A DNA stretch of 64,000 nt from Peptococcaceae bacterium BRH_c23 (GCA_000961805.1 LADV01000022.1:1-64000), one strand, 5' to 3'; positions 52,731-62,906 are shown, numbered from the stretch's first letter. The notes: generated from the sequence alone by a model not told the origin. Numbers and translations are program-made.

Positions 52731-53756
52731 TTATTTGAATTTCTTTGCACTTTCCTTATCAACTACCATGATTCCAGTGTCAACTAATTGTGGTAGGGGA
52801 TTTATACCTTTCATATCAGTTGCCATTTTTACGCTCTTATTATTGTAATCATTAAGGAATTTAAGGGCATAGTATGACATTGTGAAAGTTCTCTGAACCA
52901 TGGTGGCTTCAATAGAGCCTTGTTCTACCAGGTCCAATACCGCAGAATCCTTGTCAAATGCCACTACCTTTATTTTTCCAAGCTTATTTCCTTCTCTTAA
53001 AGCAGCTGCTGCGCCAACTCCGCTTGCAGCATCATCACCAAATAGTCCTACAAGATTGGGCTTTGCCTGAAGCATTTGAGAAGTTACACTTGCAGCTTTT
53101 GTTGGGTCACCCTCATCATTCTGCACAGAAACCAACTTTATATTAGAATATTTATCCTTTATACGCTGTTCAAAGCCACGTTGTCTTTCATCCAGGCAAA
53201 ATATGCCAGGAATAGTCAGCAAACCTACTTCACCTTTCTCACCTATAGCTTTTGCTAAAATATCTGCAGCCGCATATCCTGCCTCATAATTTCCTGTACC
53301 AAAATATGTCAGTCTCTTGCTTTTCGGTGCGTCAGAGTCTATACAAACTACAGGTACACCAGCTTCTATAGCTTTATTAATAGCTGGAATCATTCCTTCT
53401 GGGTCTATAGGGCTAACAAGAATTCCCGCTGGTTTCTTTGCCAATACCTGTTCAAATATATTGATTTGATTAGCAGCATCGTTACCATTCTCGCCAGTAA
53501 ATACTGCCTTTACACCCAATTCTGCTGCTGCTGCTTCAAGACCTTTTTTATGATCCTGCCAGTAGGGAATATTAATATTCATACCAATAGTGTAATAAAT
53601 AGCGTCATCTTTTACAGCTTTTGCAGTTTCCGTTTTTGATCCTTCTACTTTATTTGTATCGGCGGAAGTCGGTTTTTCAATATTTCCACAGGCAACTATT
53701 GTTGCAAACATAAAGCAAATAACCAATATTGATAAAATTATTTTAAATTTTTTCAT
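52731..53756 (-). CDS. Sugar ABC transporter substrate-binding lipoprotein, second of tandem pair
   Basis: 341-residue type I binding lipoprotein: signal peptide MKKFKIILSILVICFMFAT, lipobox IVAC, then IGMNINIPYWQDHKKGLEAA, ILVSPIDPEGMIPAINKAI, IDSDAPKSKRLTYFGTGNYE and LFGDDAASGVGAAAAL. ATG 53756 is chosen because the signal peptide begins there; the ribosome-binding site is weak, and ATG 53795 is in frame. It begins 52 bases after the other binding-protein gene. The DSDAPKSKRL.Y.GT.NY block is shared with its neighbour, so the two probably bind related ligands. Confidence 0.92.
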   Translation of the reverse strand: MKKFKIILSILVICFMFATIVACGNIEKPTSADTNKVEGSKTETAKAVKDDAIYYTIGMNINIPYWQDHKKGLEAAAAELGVKAVFTGENGNDAANQINIFEQVLAKKPAGILVSPIDPEGMIPAINKAIEAGVPVVCIDSDAPKSKRLTYFGTGNYEAGYAAADILAKAIGEKGEVGLLTIPGIFCLDERQRGFEQRIKDKYSNIKLVSVQNDEGDPTKAASVTSQMLQAKPNLVGLFGDDAASGVGAAAALREGNKLGKIKVVAFDKDSAVLDLVEQGSIEATMVQRTFTMSYYALKFLNDYNNKSVKMATDMKGINPLPQLVDTGIMVVDKESAKKFK

Positions 53757-53808
53757 TATAATCACGCTTGCCTCTCGATTATAAATTTTCAACATTAGCG
53801 TTGAATTC

Positions 53809-54837
53809 TTATTTCCAAGGTGTTTTTGACTTCAATACTTCTTCAACATTTGCTTTGTCACAGAGCTCAAAGCCTGTATCAACATTTGTCTCTGTGAGCT
53901 TTTCACCCTGTATTGCCTTTAAGAGAAGCTTTACACCCTGATCTCCCATTGCAGTGTAGTTAGAGCCGATGAACTGGTCAGCATATCCAAGCTTCATAAA
54001 CTTGAGCATAGGATGGAAAGTATCGATTGAAACAACCTTTCCTCCCTTGTCACGGAACTTCTTAAGTCCTGCAAGAGCATCCTCGTCTGCAAAGAAAGGC
54101 CATCCTCCATCAAACCACCAGCCTGCAAGATCAGGATTTGCTGAAGTAAACTGGTTTACAATCTCAACTGATTTTGCAACATCATCCTCACCTGTCTGAA
54201 CAGGAAGTACTTGCAACTTTGAGCCTTTGGCCGCATCCTTGAAACCTTTGATTCTTTCCTCAAGGTTGGGAGCACCCAATACTCCTGTCAGAATTGCTAC
54301 CTTTCCGCCGTTAGGAAGCAGCTTTGTCATGTATTCCGCAGCCTTCTTGCCCGCATTATAATTATTTGTACCTATATAGAATAACCTTTTACTGTCAGGC
54401 GAATCAGAGTCAAATGTAGCAATCTTTATTCCTCGGTCTGTAGCCTTGTTTATAACATCCTTCAAGGCGGTTGCATCATTGCAGCTAATCAGAATGGCAT
54501 CAACCTTTTTCGCTATAAGACCCTCAATTACCGTAACCTGCTCAGACGCAACAGAGTTAGTGGAACCTACCCAATCAACCTTGATACCAAGTTCCCTGCC
54601 TGCTTTTTCTGCTGCAACCTTGGCGTCAATAAAAATTGGATTGTCCAGTGCCTTCGGAACAATAACTATTGTTATGTCTTTATTAGCCTTCTTAGCTGGC
54701 GCAGCTTCAGTCTTATCCTGCGCTTTAGCTGGTTCAACCGCATTTGTTTCTGCCTTTGGTGTTCTGCCACAAGCCACAATCAGGATTAGCGTTGCAACTA
54801 CTACCAAAAGTAATGCGACAAGTTTTTTTGTATTCAT
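53809..54837 (-). CDS. Sugar ABC transporter substrate-binding lipoprotein, first of tandem pair
   Basis: 342-residue type I binding lipoprotein with signal peptide MNTKKLVALLLVVVATLIL and lipobox IVAC, a linker rich in Ala, Glu and Lys, and motifs VIVPKALDNPIFIDAKVAAE, GLIAKKVDAILISCND, FDSDSPDSKRLFYIGTNNY and WFDGGWPFFADEDAL. Start ATG 54837 follows GGAGG. It directly follows the permease gene, so it is the likely partner of that importer; the second protein at 52731 could widen its ligand range or act as a receptor for the YesM kinase at 59436. Confidence 0.93.
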   Translation of the reverse strand: MNTKKLVALLLVVVATLILIVACGRTPKAETNAVEPAKAQDKTEAAPAKKANKDITIVIVPKALDNPIFIDAKVAAEKAGRELGIKVDWVGSTNSVASEQVTVIEGLIAKKVDAILISCNDATALKDVINKATDRGIKIATFDSDSPDSKRLFYIGTNNYNAGKKAAEYMTKLLPNGGKVAILTGVLGAPNLEERIKGFKDAAKGSKLQVLPVQTGEDDVAKSVEIVNQFTSANPDLAGWWFDGGWPFFADEDALAGLKKFRDKGGKVVSIDTFHPMLKFMKLGYADQFIGSNYTAMGDQGVKLLLKAIQGEKLTETNVDTGFELCDKANVEEVLKSKTPWK

Positions 54838-54947
54838 TCCAAATCCTCCTTCAAATATAATGAGATAAGTCATAAATAGAAGAACAAACTAGTGCAGTTC
54901 CACATTCCCCCTTTGCCAATAAACAATCCATAACTATCCCCCAACAG

Positions 54948-55916
54948 CTATTTTTTAGCTCTAATATATCTAAGTTGGTCAGCAGATACAGCCAAAATAA
55001 TTACACAACCTATTACAGTTTGCTGCCAATACGCTGAAACATTGAGCAGTATTAACCCGTTTCTTAACACGCCCATGATAGCCGCGCCTATTATTGCACC
55101 AAAAACCGTACCGACACCGCCTGACACACTTGTACCGCCTATGATAACCGCCGCAATAGTATCAAGTTCATATCCCATCCCTGCAGTGGATTGTGCAACC
55201 CCCAACCTTGCAGCTGTTGCCATTCCGGCAATACCAGCAAGTAATCCTGACAGGCAATAAACTATTATCTTAGTTCTGTCTGTGTTAATACCTGAAACTC
55301 TTGCTGCTTCTTCATTTCCGCCAATGGCGTATATACGCCTTCCAAAAACTGTTGACCTGAGGAAAATACTAAATATAATCCCCAGCAATATAAGCAGTAT
55401 TACAGGGAAGGGAATAATCCCAATATAGCCCTGTCCAATAAATTTGAATGATGCAGGAAAATCAGGAATAGGATACCCGCCAGTTATACCATATGACAAT
55501 CCTCTGGCGATGCTTAAAATTCCAAGGGTTGCAATAAATGGTGGAAGTTTGAGCTTTGTGATGAAAATCCCATTTGCAAACCCAAAGGCAACACCTGCCG
55601 CCATACCTATCATAATTGCCAGAGGTACCGGAAGTCCCCATTGGACCATAGCCATCGCACTAATAACACCTGAAAAGGCAAAAATAGAACTTACTGACAG
55701 GTCTATACCTCCAGTAATTATAACTAGACACTCACCAATTGCCATTATTGCCACAAACGAAAAGGCTCTGAAAACTGAAAGCAGATTATCTGTTGTAAGA
55801 AACTTATCGGAAAGGACTGCAATAAAGGTGCACATGACCAAAAGTATCATAACTATTCCAAATGTAGATGATTTGTAAATCCTGTGTAGTGGGTTGCTTT
55901 TATTATCCTTACCCAT
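54948..55916 (-). CDS. Sugar ABC transporter permease (RbsC family)
   Basis: 322-residue multi-helix membrane protein with VIITGGIDLSVSSIFAFSGV (about 66-85), AIGGNEEAARVSGINTD and AAVIIGGTSVSGGVG, all typical of ribose-type permeases. ATG 55916 has AGGAGTG seven bases upstream. It lies between the ATPase gene and the tandem binding proteins. Confidence 0.94.
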   Translation of the reverse strand: MGKDNKSNPLHRIYKSSTFGIVMILLVMCTFIAVLSDKFLTTDNLLSVFRAFSFVAIMAIGECLVIITGGIDLSVSSIFAFSGVISAMAMVQWGLPVPLAIMIGMAAGVAFGFANGIFITKLKLPPFIATLGILSIARGLSYGITGGYPIPDFPASFKFIGQGYIGIIPFPVILLILLGIIFSIFLRSTVFGRRIYAIGGNEEAARVSGINTDRTKIIVYCLSGLLAGIAGMATAARLGVAQSTAGMGYELDTIAAVIIGGTSVSGGVGTVFGAIIGAAIMGVLRNGLILLNVSAYWQQTVIGCVIILAVSADQLRYIRAKK

Positions 55917-55948
55917 CAATATTCACTCCTGTCTCAAAAAATATGATT

Positions 55949-57436
55949 CTATTGGTTAATTGCCATATGCATTATCTTCTCCTGCGTAGCCTCTTCCCCC
56001 GATATCTCTCCTTTTATCTCCCCTTCATGCATAACGATAATCCTATCACTCATGCCCAGAACTTCTCCGAGTTCGGACGAAATTATTATTACTGCAAGTC
56101 CCTGCTGCGCAAGTCCGTCTATCATTGTATGTATCTCTTTCTTTGCTCCTATATCCACGCCTCTCGTCGGTTCATCCAATATAAGTATCTGCGGTTGAGT
56201 GGCAAGCATTTTTGATATTACTATCTTCTGCTGGTTTCCTCCGCTCAAATTTCCTACCTTCTGCTCCGCCCCTGGAGTCTTAACATTAAGCTTCTTTATA
56301 AAATCATTTGCGATATAACTCTCCATATTTCTTTTTATAAAATTGATTTTACTAACCTTATCCAATATAGAAAGCGTTATGTTCTCTCGTACTGACATAC
56401 CCAACACAAGGCCCTGAATCTTCCTATCTTCAGGAACCAACGCCAACTTATATCTTAAAGCATCCTTAGGATGATGTATTTCAACTTCACTTCCGTTTAC
56501 ATATATCCTGCCACAAACCTTCTGATCCAGGCCAAATATAACCTTCATTAACTCTGTGCGTCCTGCGCCAACCAGCCCCGCGAACCCTAGAATCTCTCCC
56601 TTTTGTAATGTAAAGGAGACATTTTTCAACAAATCTGTTGTAGAAATATTTTCAACTCTCAAAACCTCTTTCGAAGCATTACGCTCACTTCTGGGGAATA
56701 TATCTTTCAGTTCACGGCCAACCATCATCCTAATAATCTTATCTTTTGTACACTCAGCCCGGGTTATTGTCCCTACTGTGTTTCCATCCCTTAATGCAGT
56801 AACCCTGTCTGCAAGTTCAAGTACCTCATCAAGTTTGTGGGAAATATAGACTACCGACACCTGCTGTGAGCAAAGTTTACGAATAATATTCTTTAATGTC
56901 TCAGTTTCCTTTTCTGTGAGAGAAGAAGTGGGCTCATCCATTATTATCAATTTTGCATTCAGCGATAAGGCTTTTGCTATCTCTACCATCTGTCTTTGAG
57001 ATATTGACAGTTCTTTTACCAGAGTATCAGCATTAATATGAAGTCCTACAGTTTCCAGAAGTTCCATAGCAAGTTTGTAAGAACGACTTCTATCCATAAA
57101 TATTAGCTTTGATCGATTTTCCCGTCCCATGAATATATTTTCATAAATACTTAGATTAGGCATAAGATTCAATTCTTGATGAATAATACTCATCCCTAGC
57201 TCTTGAGATGCCGTTGGTGAATTGATATAAACCTCCTTTCCTTCAAAGTAAATCTTACCTAGGTCCTTTTGATAAACACCTGATAAAATCTTCATTAGAG
57301 TAGACTTACCTGCACCGTTTTCGCCAACCAATGCAAGAACTTCGCCTTTAAATACAGTAAGGTTTACGTTATCTAACGCCACAACTCCAGGAAAGTATTT
57401 TGTAATATTTTGCATTCTGAGAATTTCATATTTCAT
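55949..57436 (-). CDS. Sugar ABC transporter ATPase (RbsA family)
   Basis: 495-residue double ATPase. Domain 1: GENGAGKSTLMKILSG (about residue 37), LSISQRQMVEIAKAL, LIIMDEPTSSL. Domain 2: GLVGAGRTELMKV, LSGGNQQKIVISKM, ILILDEPTRGVD. The C-terminal SGEEATQEKIMHMA matches the usual ending of the family. It starts 36 bases after the cyclase-family gene and belongs to the ADH3-cyclase-importer-ADH2 operon. Confidence 0.95.
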   Translation of the reverse strand: MKYEILRMQNITKYFPGVVALDNVNLTVFKGEVLALVGENGAGKSTLMKILSGVYQKDLGKIYFEGKEVYINSPTASQELGMSIIHQELNLMPNLSIYENIFMGRENRSKLIFMDRSRSYKLAMELLETVGLHINADTLVKELSISQRQMVEIAKALSLNAKLIIMDEPTSSLTEKETETLKNIIRKLCSQQVSVVYISHKLDEVLELADRVTALRDGNTVGTITRAECTKDKIIRMMVGRELKDIFPRSERNASKEVLRVENISTTDLLKNVSFTLQKGEILGFAGLVGAGRTELMKVIFGLDQKVCGRIYVNGSEVEIHHPKDALRYKLALVPEDRKIQGLVLGMSVRENITLSILDKVSKINFIKRNMESYIANDFIKKLNVKTPGAEQKVGNLSGGNQQKIVISKMLATQPQILILDEPTRGVDIGAKKEIHTMIDGLAQQGLAVIIISSELGEVLGMSDRIIVMHEGEIKGEISGEEATQEKIMHMAINQ

Positions 57437-57472
57437 TGTCTGTCCCTGCCTTAATTGAGATTAAAATTATTG

Positions 57473-58120
57473 TCATTCATCTTGATCCTCGATTGCAAAT
57501 GCTCGCACCGGTGATCCGTCAAGCCCTTTGAATTTAAGTGGTACAGCATAGAGTTCAACAAACATTGCTTCAATTTTATCAACATTGTTTAATGTCTCCA
57601 GAATGATAATGCCTTTTTCAAGAAAATACTCATGCACCTTTTCATGTTTTGTTGCGTGGACAGAGGGGCTTTCAACCGCTACCATGCGAATGTCTTTACG
57701 AGACAGCCATTTGGCAGCTTCTTCACTGATGCCGCTAAACCCGGTGAAAAAATCATCCATTCCGAAGTGCTTTGCCCAATTGGTTTTTAAGATAACAATT
57801 TTACACATTTTAATATTATCCTCATGCTCTTCCAAATGTTTTCTTTCTATTTCCTCTCCATTCCTCAAAAATGTCAGATCGATAATTACAGCCTTCCCTG
57901 TAAAATTTTCCAAAGGTATTTTATCAACCGAATCTCCACATTCGAATTTATGTAACGGAACATCAACATGTGTGCCTGTATGTGTTCCCATAATTACCTG
58001 TGACACACAATAACCCATATTTTTATGTGAATGATGATTTAATATCCCTACCGGAGGATCAGCGGGAAACACAGGCATCTGGTGCACTATATCATGAGAT
58101 AAATCGATGATTCTTTTCAT
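57473..58120 (-). CDS. Cyclase-family metal-dependent hydrolase (kynurenine formamidase-like)
   Basis: 215-residue member of the cyclase/KynB family of zinc or manganese hydrolases. The family motif appears as MGTHTGTHVDVPLHKF (His, His, Asp metal ligands, about residues 50-65), with DLSHDIVHQMPVFPADPP at the N-terminus and VAVESPSVHATKHEKVHEY later. ATG 58120 has GGAGAG upstream; an in-frame start at 58186 is not needed. Characterised relatives cleave formamides, and others act on cyclic esters or amides. In an operon of sugar dehydrogenases a lactone hydrolase role is tempting, but that is inference. Confidence 0.88.
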   Translation of the reverse strand: MKRIIDLSHDIVHQMPVFPADPPVGILNHHSHKNMGYCVSQVIMGTHTGTHVDVPLHKFECGDSVDKIPLENFTGKAVIIDLTFLRNGEEIERKHLEEHEDNIKMCKIVILKTNWAKHFGMDDFFTGFSGISEEAAKWLSRKDIRMVAVESPSVHATKHEKVHEYFLEKGIIILETLNNVDKIEAMFVELYAVPLKFKGLDGSPVRAFAIEDQDE

Positions 58121-58200
58121 TCTAAAGTTCTCTCCTTTACTCACTGCCTTAATGACTGCTGGGCTTTTCAGGAGAAATTCAATCATACCACCCTCTTTAA

Positions 58201-59238
58201 TCAGGGGGTCAAAATTATTTTGCAGACATTTTCCTTTCTGCTCAGCATTATATCCAAACCCTTTTCAAATTCATCCAGCTTGAAGATATGGGATATTAGA
58301 CTTTTAGTCTCAATTTTTCCGGTCTCAAGCATCGTAATAACGTCATCCCAGATATTTGGACTTCCCAGAGCTCCAATTATCTCTATATCATTGATTGTAA
58401 AAAAATCCCAATCAATCGACACCTGTTTTGAACCGAAAAAACCATTCAGAACAACTCTTCCACAAGGCCTTATAACTCTTTTTATGTCCTCAAATACTCC
58501 TGCGCCTCCTGATTCTTCTATTACAACGTCTATCATTTCTCCATCAGTAAGCTCCCTTACTCTGTCTTCAATATCCTGAGTTCTTATATTTATAAGCCCA
58601 TCCAGCCCGTAGCTATTTGCCCTATCAAGCCTTTCCTGCCTAGTTCCCGTTAAAATAACCCTTTTTGCGCCAAATATCTTTTTTGCTATTTGTGCAGCCT
58701 GCAAGCCAAGCGGACCCGGGCCTACAACCAGAACATTATCCAATGGGCAAACCTTACCTTTCATTACAGCATTAAGCGCAACAGCTGTAGGTTCAATAAG
58801 TGCGGCTTCTTCAAATGAGAGTGTGTTAAATTTGTGAAGATGTTGCTCCGGAAATGTTATATATTCTGCAAAACCACCTTGCCTGTTCATAACGCCTGTC
58901 TCTGTTCTATTGATGCATTGGCTTGGTATTCCCTTTGCGCAGTATTCGCATTTGCCACAGCTGACTGTGCATTCACCTGTAACCTTGTCCCCAGCCTTGA
59001 ATTTCCCTACTGCCGCTCCAACCCTTTCAACAACCCCCGACCACTCATGCCCAGGAACCATGGGCAACTTGCTGAGACCCTCTTGTATATATACCATATC
59101 ATTGGTATACAGCTCATAATCCGTACCACATAAACCAGCTGCCTTTACCCTTACTAAAACCTCATCAGGTCTAGGCTGGATAATCGGCAATTCATCAATA
59201 CTTGCCTGTAAGGGACCGTGAATTCTAACTGCTTTCAT
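58201..59238 (-). CDS. Zinc-dependent alcohol/polyol dehydrogenase ADH3 (MDR superfamily)
   Basis: 345-residue medium-chain dehydrogenase, more distant from ADH1 and ADH2 than those are from each other. It has CGTDYELY, GHEWSGVVERVG, the structural zinc set SCGKCEYCAKGIPSQC, and the cofactor motif GPGPLGLQAA. A sorbitol/iditol dehydrogenase-like activity on the imported compound is likely, which its product could pass to ADH2 or the cyclase-family hydrolase. ATG 59238 follows GGTGGGG. First gene of the operon; its leader (59239-59396) is AT-rich, and no operator was recognised. Confidence 0.92.
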   Translation of the reverse strand: MKAVRIHGPLQASIDELPIIQPRPDEVLVRVKAAGLCGTDYELYTNDMVYIQEGLSKLPMVPGHEWSGVVERVGAAVGKFKAGDKVTGECTVSCGKCEYCAKGIPSQCINRTETGVMNRQGGFAEYITFPEQHLHKFNTLSFEEAALIEPTAVALNAVMKGKVCPLDNVLVVGPGPLGLQAAQIAKKIFGAKRVILTGTRQERLDRANSYGLDGLINIRTQDIEDRVRELTDGEMIDVVIEESGGAGVFEDIKRVIRPCGRVVLNGFFGSKQVSIDWDFFTINDIEIIGALGSPNIWDDVITMLETGKIETKSLISHIFKLDEFEKGLDIMLSRKENVCKIILTP

Positions 59239-59396
59239 TGATAACCCCACCTTATTGTTAATTAATTAGTCAGTTAATTTTTTGAATTCAAGAAAGTTTA
59301 TAGATAAACTATATGACTTTTGCTTGAGAACAACAATGTGTTAGAATTCATATTAGGTGTACTAAATTCAGAATATTTTAAAAATGCCATAGATAA

Positions 59397-59426
59397 AGTC
59401 CCTTATCCTGAGCTGGATAAGGGACT
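59397..59426 (-). terminator. Terminator after the second histidine kinase gene
   Basis: AGTCCCTTATCC (59397-59408) and GGATAAGGGACT (59415-59426) form a perfect 12-base-pair stem with a 6-base loop. T-rich tracts follow on both strands (TTTATCT on the minus strand), so it could work in both directions. It ends the YesN/YesM operon 10 bases after the kinase stop codon. Confidence 0.85.
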
Positions 59427-59435
59427 ATTTTTCAC

Positions 59436-61250
59436 TTACATTATTAGAGGTAGAAATACTTCTATACTAGTGCCAATACCTAGTGTACTGTAAATTCTTA
59501 TACCATACTCGGATCCATACAGCAGTTTTATTCTTACATTTACGTTTACTAATCCTATCCTAGAGCCCTTACTTTCGAGATCCAGCGAATCATTTCCGTT
59601 TAAAAGTCCTTCATTTATTATTTTCAATTCCTCTGGTCTAATACCATCTCCATCATCATTTATATTTAGTATCAACTTGTCTTGCGTCTTATAAGCAATT
59701 AACTTTATAGTTCCTTTTCCAAGCTTTAACTCCAAACCGTGTCGAATTGAATTTTCAACTAAAGGTTGTATTAATAGTTTAGGTACTTTACATTCCAAGG
59801 TATCTTCATCAACCTTGTTAACTACAATAAATTTGTTATTAAATCTATACTGCATTATTACTAAATAATTCTCAATATTTTTAAGTTCTTCTTCAAGTTT
59901 TACCATATTATTTTTTCTACTTATACTGTACCGGAACAGGTCTGCTAGAGATTTAGTCATATGTTCAATATTGTTTACACCTTCACTAATTGCCATGCCT
60001 CTGATTGATTCGAGAGTATTATAAAGAAAATGAGGGTTAATCTGACTTTGGAGAGCGTTTAATTCGGCTTGCTTCATTAACACTTTTGAAGTGTATTCGC
60101 TCTTAATCAAGTCTTTCAATTTATCACTCATCATATTCAAATTCTGATATATATGCGAAAAAGCACCTGAATTACTTAGCTTACCTAATTCAAAATTCAG
60201 ATCCCCCTGTACAAGACTGTTGAAAACATTTTCGATACTTTTAATGGGATAATACACTTTTCGTTTAAAAAAGAAGATACTGATCACAATAACACAAATA
60301 AGGATCAAGCTTGAAAACAACATAAACCTCAATGCAGATAATTTATTTGCATTTAAATATGTTTCGGGTACTAATAGTAAGAGATTACATCCAAAAAAGA
60401 CCGATTTGTCATATATAATATATTGTGTATTTCCTGAATTGTCGGTAAACTTCACTTTCCCTTGGGATTCATTCAGGAGCTTTACTTGTTTATTATCGAT
60501 GAGAGTATTATCACTTTTACTTCCTGTGGAAAATAAAACTTCATTATTACTATTCAATAAAAAAATAGTATCTGACTCAGGAAAATCAATGTTTCTAAAA
60601 TAACTATTTAACAAACCTAAATTCTTTGCTATAATCACACTCTGAATCCGTTTAGTTTCCTCATTTCTAAAAGTCTTTGCAAAAAGTATACCTTTGGGAT
60701 ATTCACTCTTTTCCATTTCTAATACGTAATCAATACCTCTATCTTTATACTTGTCAACAACACTTTTGCAGAATGTCCCTGAAATGCTCTTAAAATAATA
60801 AGGACTATCGGCATTGCTGTACGACAATAGCGATCCATTTTCAGTATATATTGTAATACCTGAGATATCAGTGTTGCTTTTGAAAATATAATCAATTGTC
60901 GACCGAAATTTGAATTCTTCTAGTTGAGAATTATTACTCAATACGTTATTATAAAATCGGTAAGATTCTTGTTTATATATCGCGGTTGCAATTTTATCTG
61001 TACTTTCTAATTCCCTATTAATAATTTGGGACCACTGTCTTAGTTGGGAATTAATCCTTATAAATTGTTGTTCTTCACTGAATCTTTCTAAATTCAAAAC
61101 ATTCAGATATATAAAGGCAAAAAAGAAAATGAATATTATTAAAAAAAAGGCACTAACAACTATCAATAAATCAGCCTTAATTTGTGAAGGTTTTTTTATT
61201 TTTACGGAATGTTTAAGTTTATCAAATATTAGAGCAGTAGTTCTTTTCAT
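59436..61250 (-). CDS. YesM-type sensor histidine kinase 2
   Basis: 604-residue membrane kinase. A transmembrane helix near residues 27-50 (LLIVVSAFFLIIFIFFFAFI), an extracellular sensing domain of about 250 residues, a second helix (LMLFSSLILICVIVISIFFF, about 308-328), a HAMP linker, the phospho-histidine in QSQINPHFLYNTLESI, and a HATPase with VENSIRHGLE and NINDDGDGI. Start ATG 61250 follows GAGGGTG. It is 33 bases after its response regulator gene, the reverse order of the first pair. Probably senses the ligand of the neighbouring importer. Confidence 0.94.
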   Translation of the reverse strand: MKRTTALIFDKLKHSVKIKKPSQIKADLLIVVSAFFLIIFIFFFAFIYLNVLNLERFSEEQQFIRINSQLRQWSQIINRELESTDKIATAIYKQESYRFYNNVLSNNSQLEEFKFRSTIDYIFKSNTDISGITIYTENGSLLSYSNADSPYYFKSISGTFCKSVVDKYKDRGIDYVLEMEKSEYPKGILFAKTFRNEETKRIQSVIIAKNLGLLNSYFRNIDFPESDTIFLLNSNNEVLFSTGSKSDNTLIDNKQVKLLNESQGKVKFTDNSGNTQYIIYDKSVFFGCNLLLLVPETYLNANKLSALRFMLFSSLILICVIVISIFFFKRKVYYPIKSIENVFNSLVQGDLNFELGKLSNSGAFSHIYQNLNMMSDKLKDLIKSEYTSKVLMKQAELNALQSQINPHFLYNTLESIRGMAISEGVNNIEHMTKSLADLFRYSISRKNNMVKLEEELKNIENYLVIMQYRFNNKFIVVNKVDEDTLECKVPKLLIQPLVENSIRHGLELKLGKGTIKLIAYKTQDKLILNINDDGDGIRPEELKIINEGLLNGNDSLDLESKGSRIGLVNVNVRIKLLYGSEYGIRIYSTLGIGTSIEVFLPLIM

Positions 61251-61283
61251 TTAATAGTTACACCCTCTACAATATCTACTGAC

Positions 61284-62906
61284 TTATAAAGTGAACAAAC
61301 TTCTAAATTCTGAAGGGCTTATACCTACTTCTTTTTTAAATAATTTGCTGAAGTATTTGGCATCTTTATAGCCTACAAGCTCGGAAATTTCGTTAATCTT
61401 GTATTTAATATCCTTTAATAATTCTTTTGCCGTATTTATCCTATAATCTGTTACATATTCAGAAAAATTCATACCAGTCTCCTTCTTGAACAACTCGCAA
61501 AAATAATTGGAATTTAAATAAACAAGATTAGCTACTTCAGTAAGACTTATTTCTTCTTTGTAGTGATTGCTCACATAAGACTTAACGATTTCAACAGCTT
61601 TTCTGTGATGGCTCTGCTTTGAAACATTATAGCCTTCTAATGCTCTTGCAAGTAAATCCCCCAAATATTCTATAACTTCATTCATAGATTTACATTCTTC
61701 GATATCTTCATAAACTTTAGCCTCGATTAAGTATCCATGTTCGATATCAATATTTTTTCTCTGTATAACTTTAAGTGTATTTTGAATAATTTGATATGCC
61801 ACTTTGAAGATAGCATTTGGATTGATATTTCGGTTCTTTATTAATACAGCAAAAACTTCATAAAGCAAGCTCCTATACCCATTTACATCAAAAACCTCAG
61901 ACATGCAAATGAGTTTCAGTTCCTTATCAACGGGGAATAATTCCTTCATTTCGATGTTAATAAACTTTTGGCTCTCCATATTTATTATTTTATCTGTACC
62001 TAGGGTTACCCTACCCTTTATAGCACATAAAGCATTGGAAAAGGATTTGTGGATAAGATTTATACTTCCAACACAATCTCCAATGCCTAAAGTTAAATAC
62101 ATAGTTTTATGAATATCAATATTTTCCAGTAATTTTATAAAAGTATTATTAAGGACACTAGATATTTTATTCTTTTTGCTAATATCATAATTAATAATGT
62201 AAATAAATTTTTTCTTACTTTCTAAGCTAAGAAGCTCATAGCAATAAAGCTTGAGTTCAACTTCAATAGTTTTGGAGATAGTATTGAAAAAAACATGATT
62301 GCTATATTCATCTATTTCACCCGTAGCTTTTACATCTGCCTTAAATATTAATAATTGAAATAGACCTTCTGCAAAAGCCAATCCATAATCCTGATTTATA
62401 TTTTGAATATTTATGTCATTTCGTACAGCAGTGCAATTAAGTTTTTGAAAAAAGAACTGATCTTTAAGCTGACTTATACTATCTTCTAATCTCTCCTTAA
62501 TAACCTTCACATCATTTTGTTTTTGTTTGTAATTTAGAAATTTTTCTCGAGTCTTTAATAAAATACCTGTCAACTCATCTTTATCGATCGGTTTTAAGAG
62601 ATAATCCAATGCACCATATTTCACTGCATCTTTGGCATAGGCAAATTCATTATATCCACTTATAATAATAAACTCCGTATCAAGTCCTAGCTCTCTGGCT
62701 TCCCTCATAAGTGATATTCCGTCAATACCGGGCATAAGTATGTCTGTTATGACTAGTTCAGGCTTCTTCGTCTTTAAAATTTCTATCGCTTCAATGCCAT
62801 CATGGGCTTCAGCAATTATATTGAAGCCCAATTCATTCCAATTTATGATTTTCTTAATTAACTGGCATACCCAAAATTCATTATCAACTATTAATACACT
62901 AACCAT
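61284..62906 (-). CDS. YesN-type response regulator 2 with AraC DNA-binding domain
   Basis: 540-residue regulator with a receiver domain (phospho-aspartate in LVITDILMPGIDG, lysine in YLLKPIDKD), a long middle region, and a C-terminal AraC domain (ISLTEVANLVYLNSNYFCEL, KINEISELVGYKDAKYFSKL). ATG 62906 follows AAGGTGAGG. It probably activates the ADH3-cyclase-importer-ADH2 operon and perhaps the DUF4432 gene upstream. Confidence 0.93.
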   Translation of the reverse strand: MVSVLIVDNEFWVCQLIKKIINWNELGFNIIAEAHDGIEAIEILKTKKPELVITDILMPGIDGISLMREARELGLDTEFIIISGYNEFAYAKDAVKYGALDYLLKPIDKDELTGILLKTREKFLNYKQKQNDVKVIKERLEDSISQLKDQFFFQKLNCTAVRNDINIQNINQDYGLAFAEGLFQLLIFKADVKATGEIDEYSNHVFFNTISKTIEVELKLYCYELLSLESKKKFIYIINYDISKKNKISSVLNNTFIKLLENIDIHKTMYLTLGIGDCVGSINLIHKSFSNALCAIKGRVTLGTDKIINMESQKFINIEMKELFPVDKELKLICMSEVFDVNGYRSLLYEVFAVLIKNRNINPNAIFKVAYQIIQNTLKVIQRKNIDIEHGYLIEAKVYEDIEECKSMNEVIEYLGDLLARALEGYNVSKQSHHRKAVEIVKSYVSNHYKEEISLTEVANLVYLNSNYFCELFKKETGMNFSEYVTDYRINTAKELLKDIKYKINEISELVGYKDAKYFSKLFKKEVGISPSEFRSLFTL

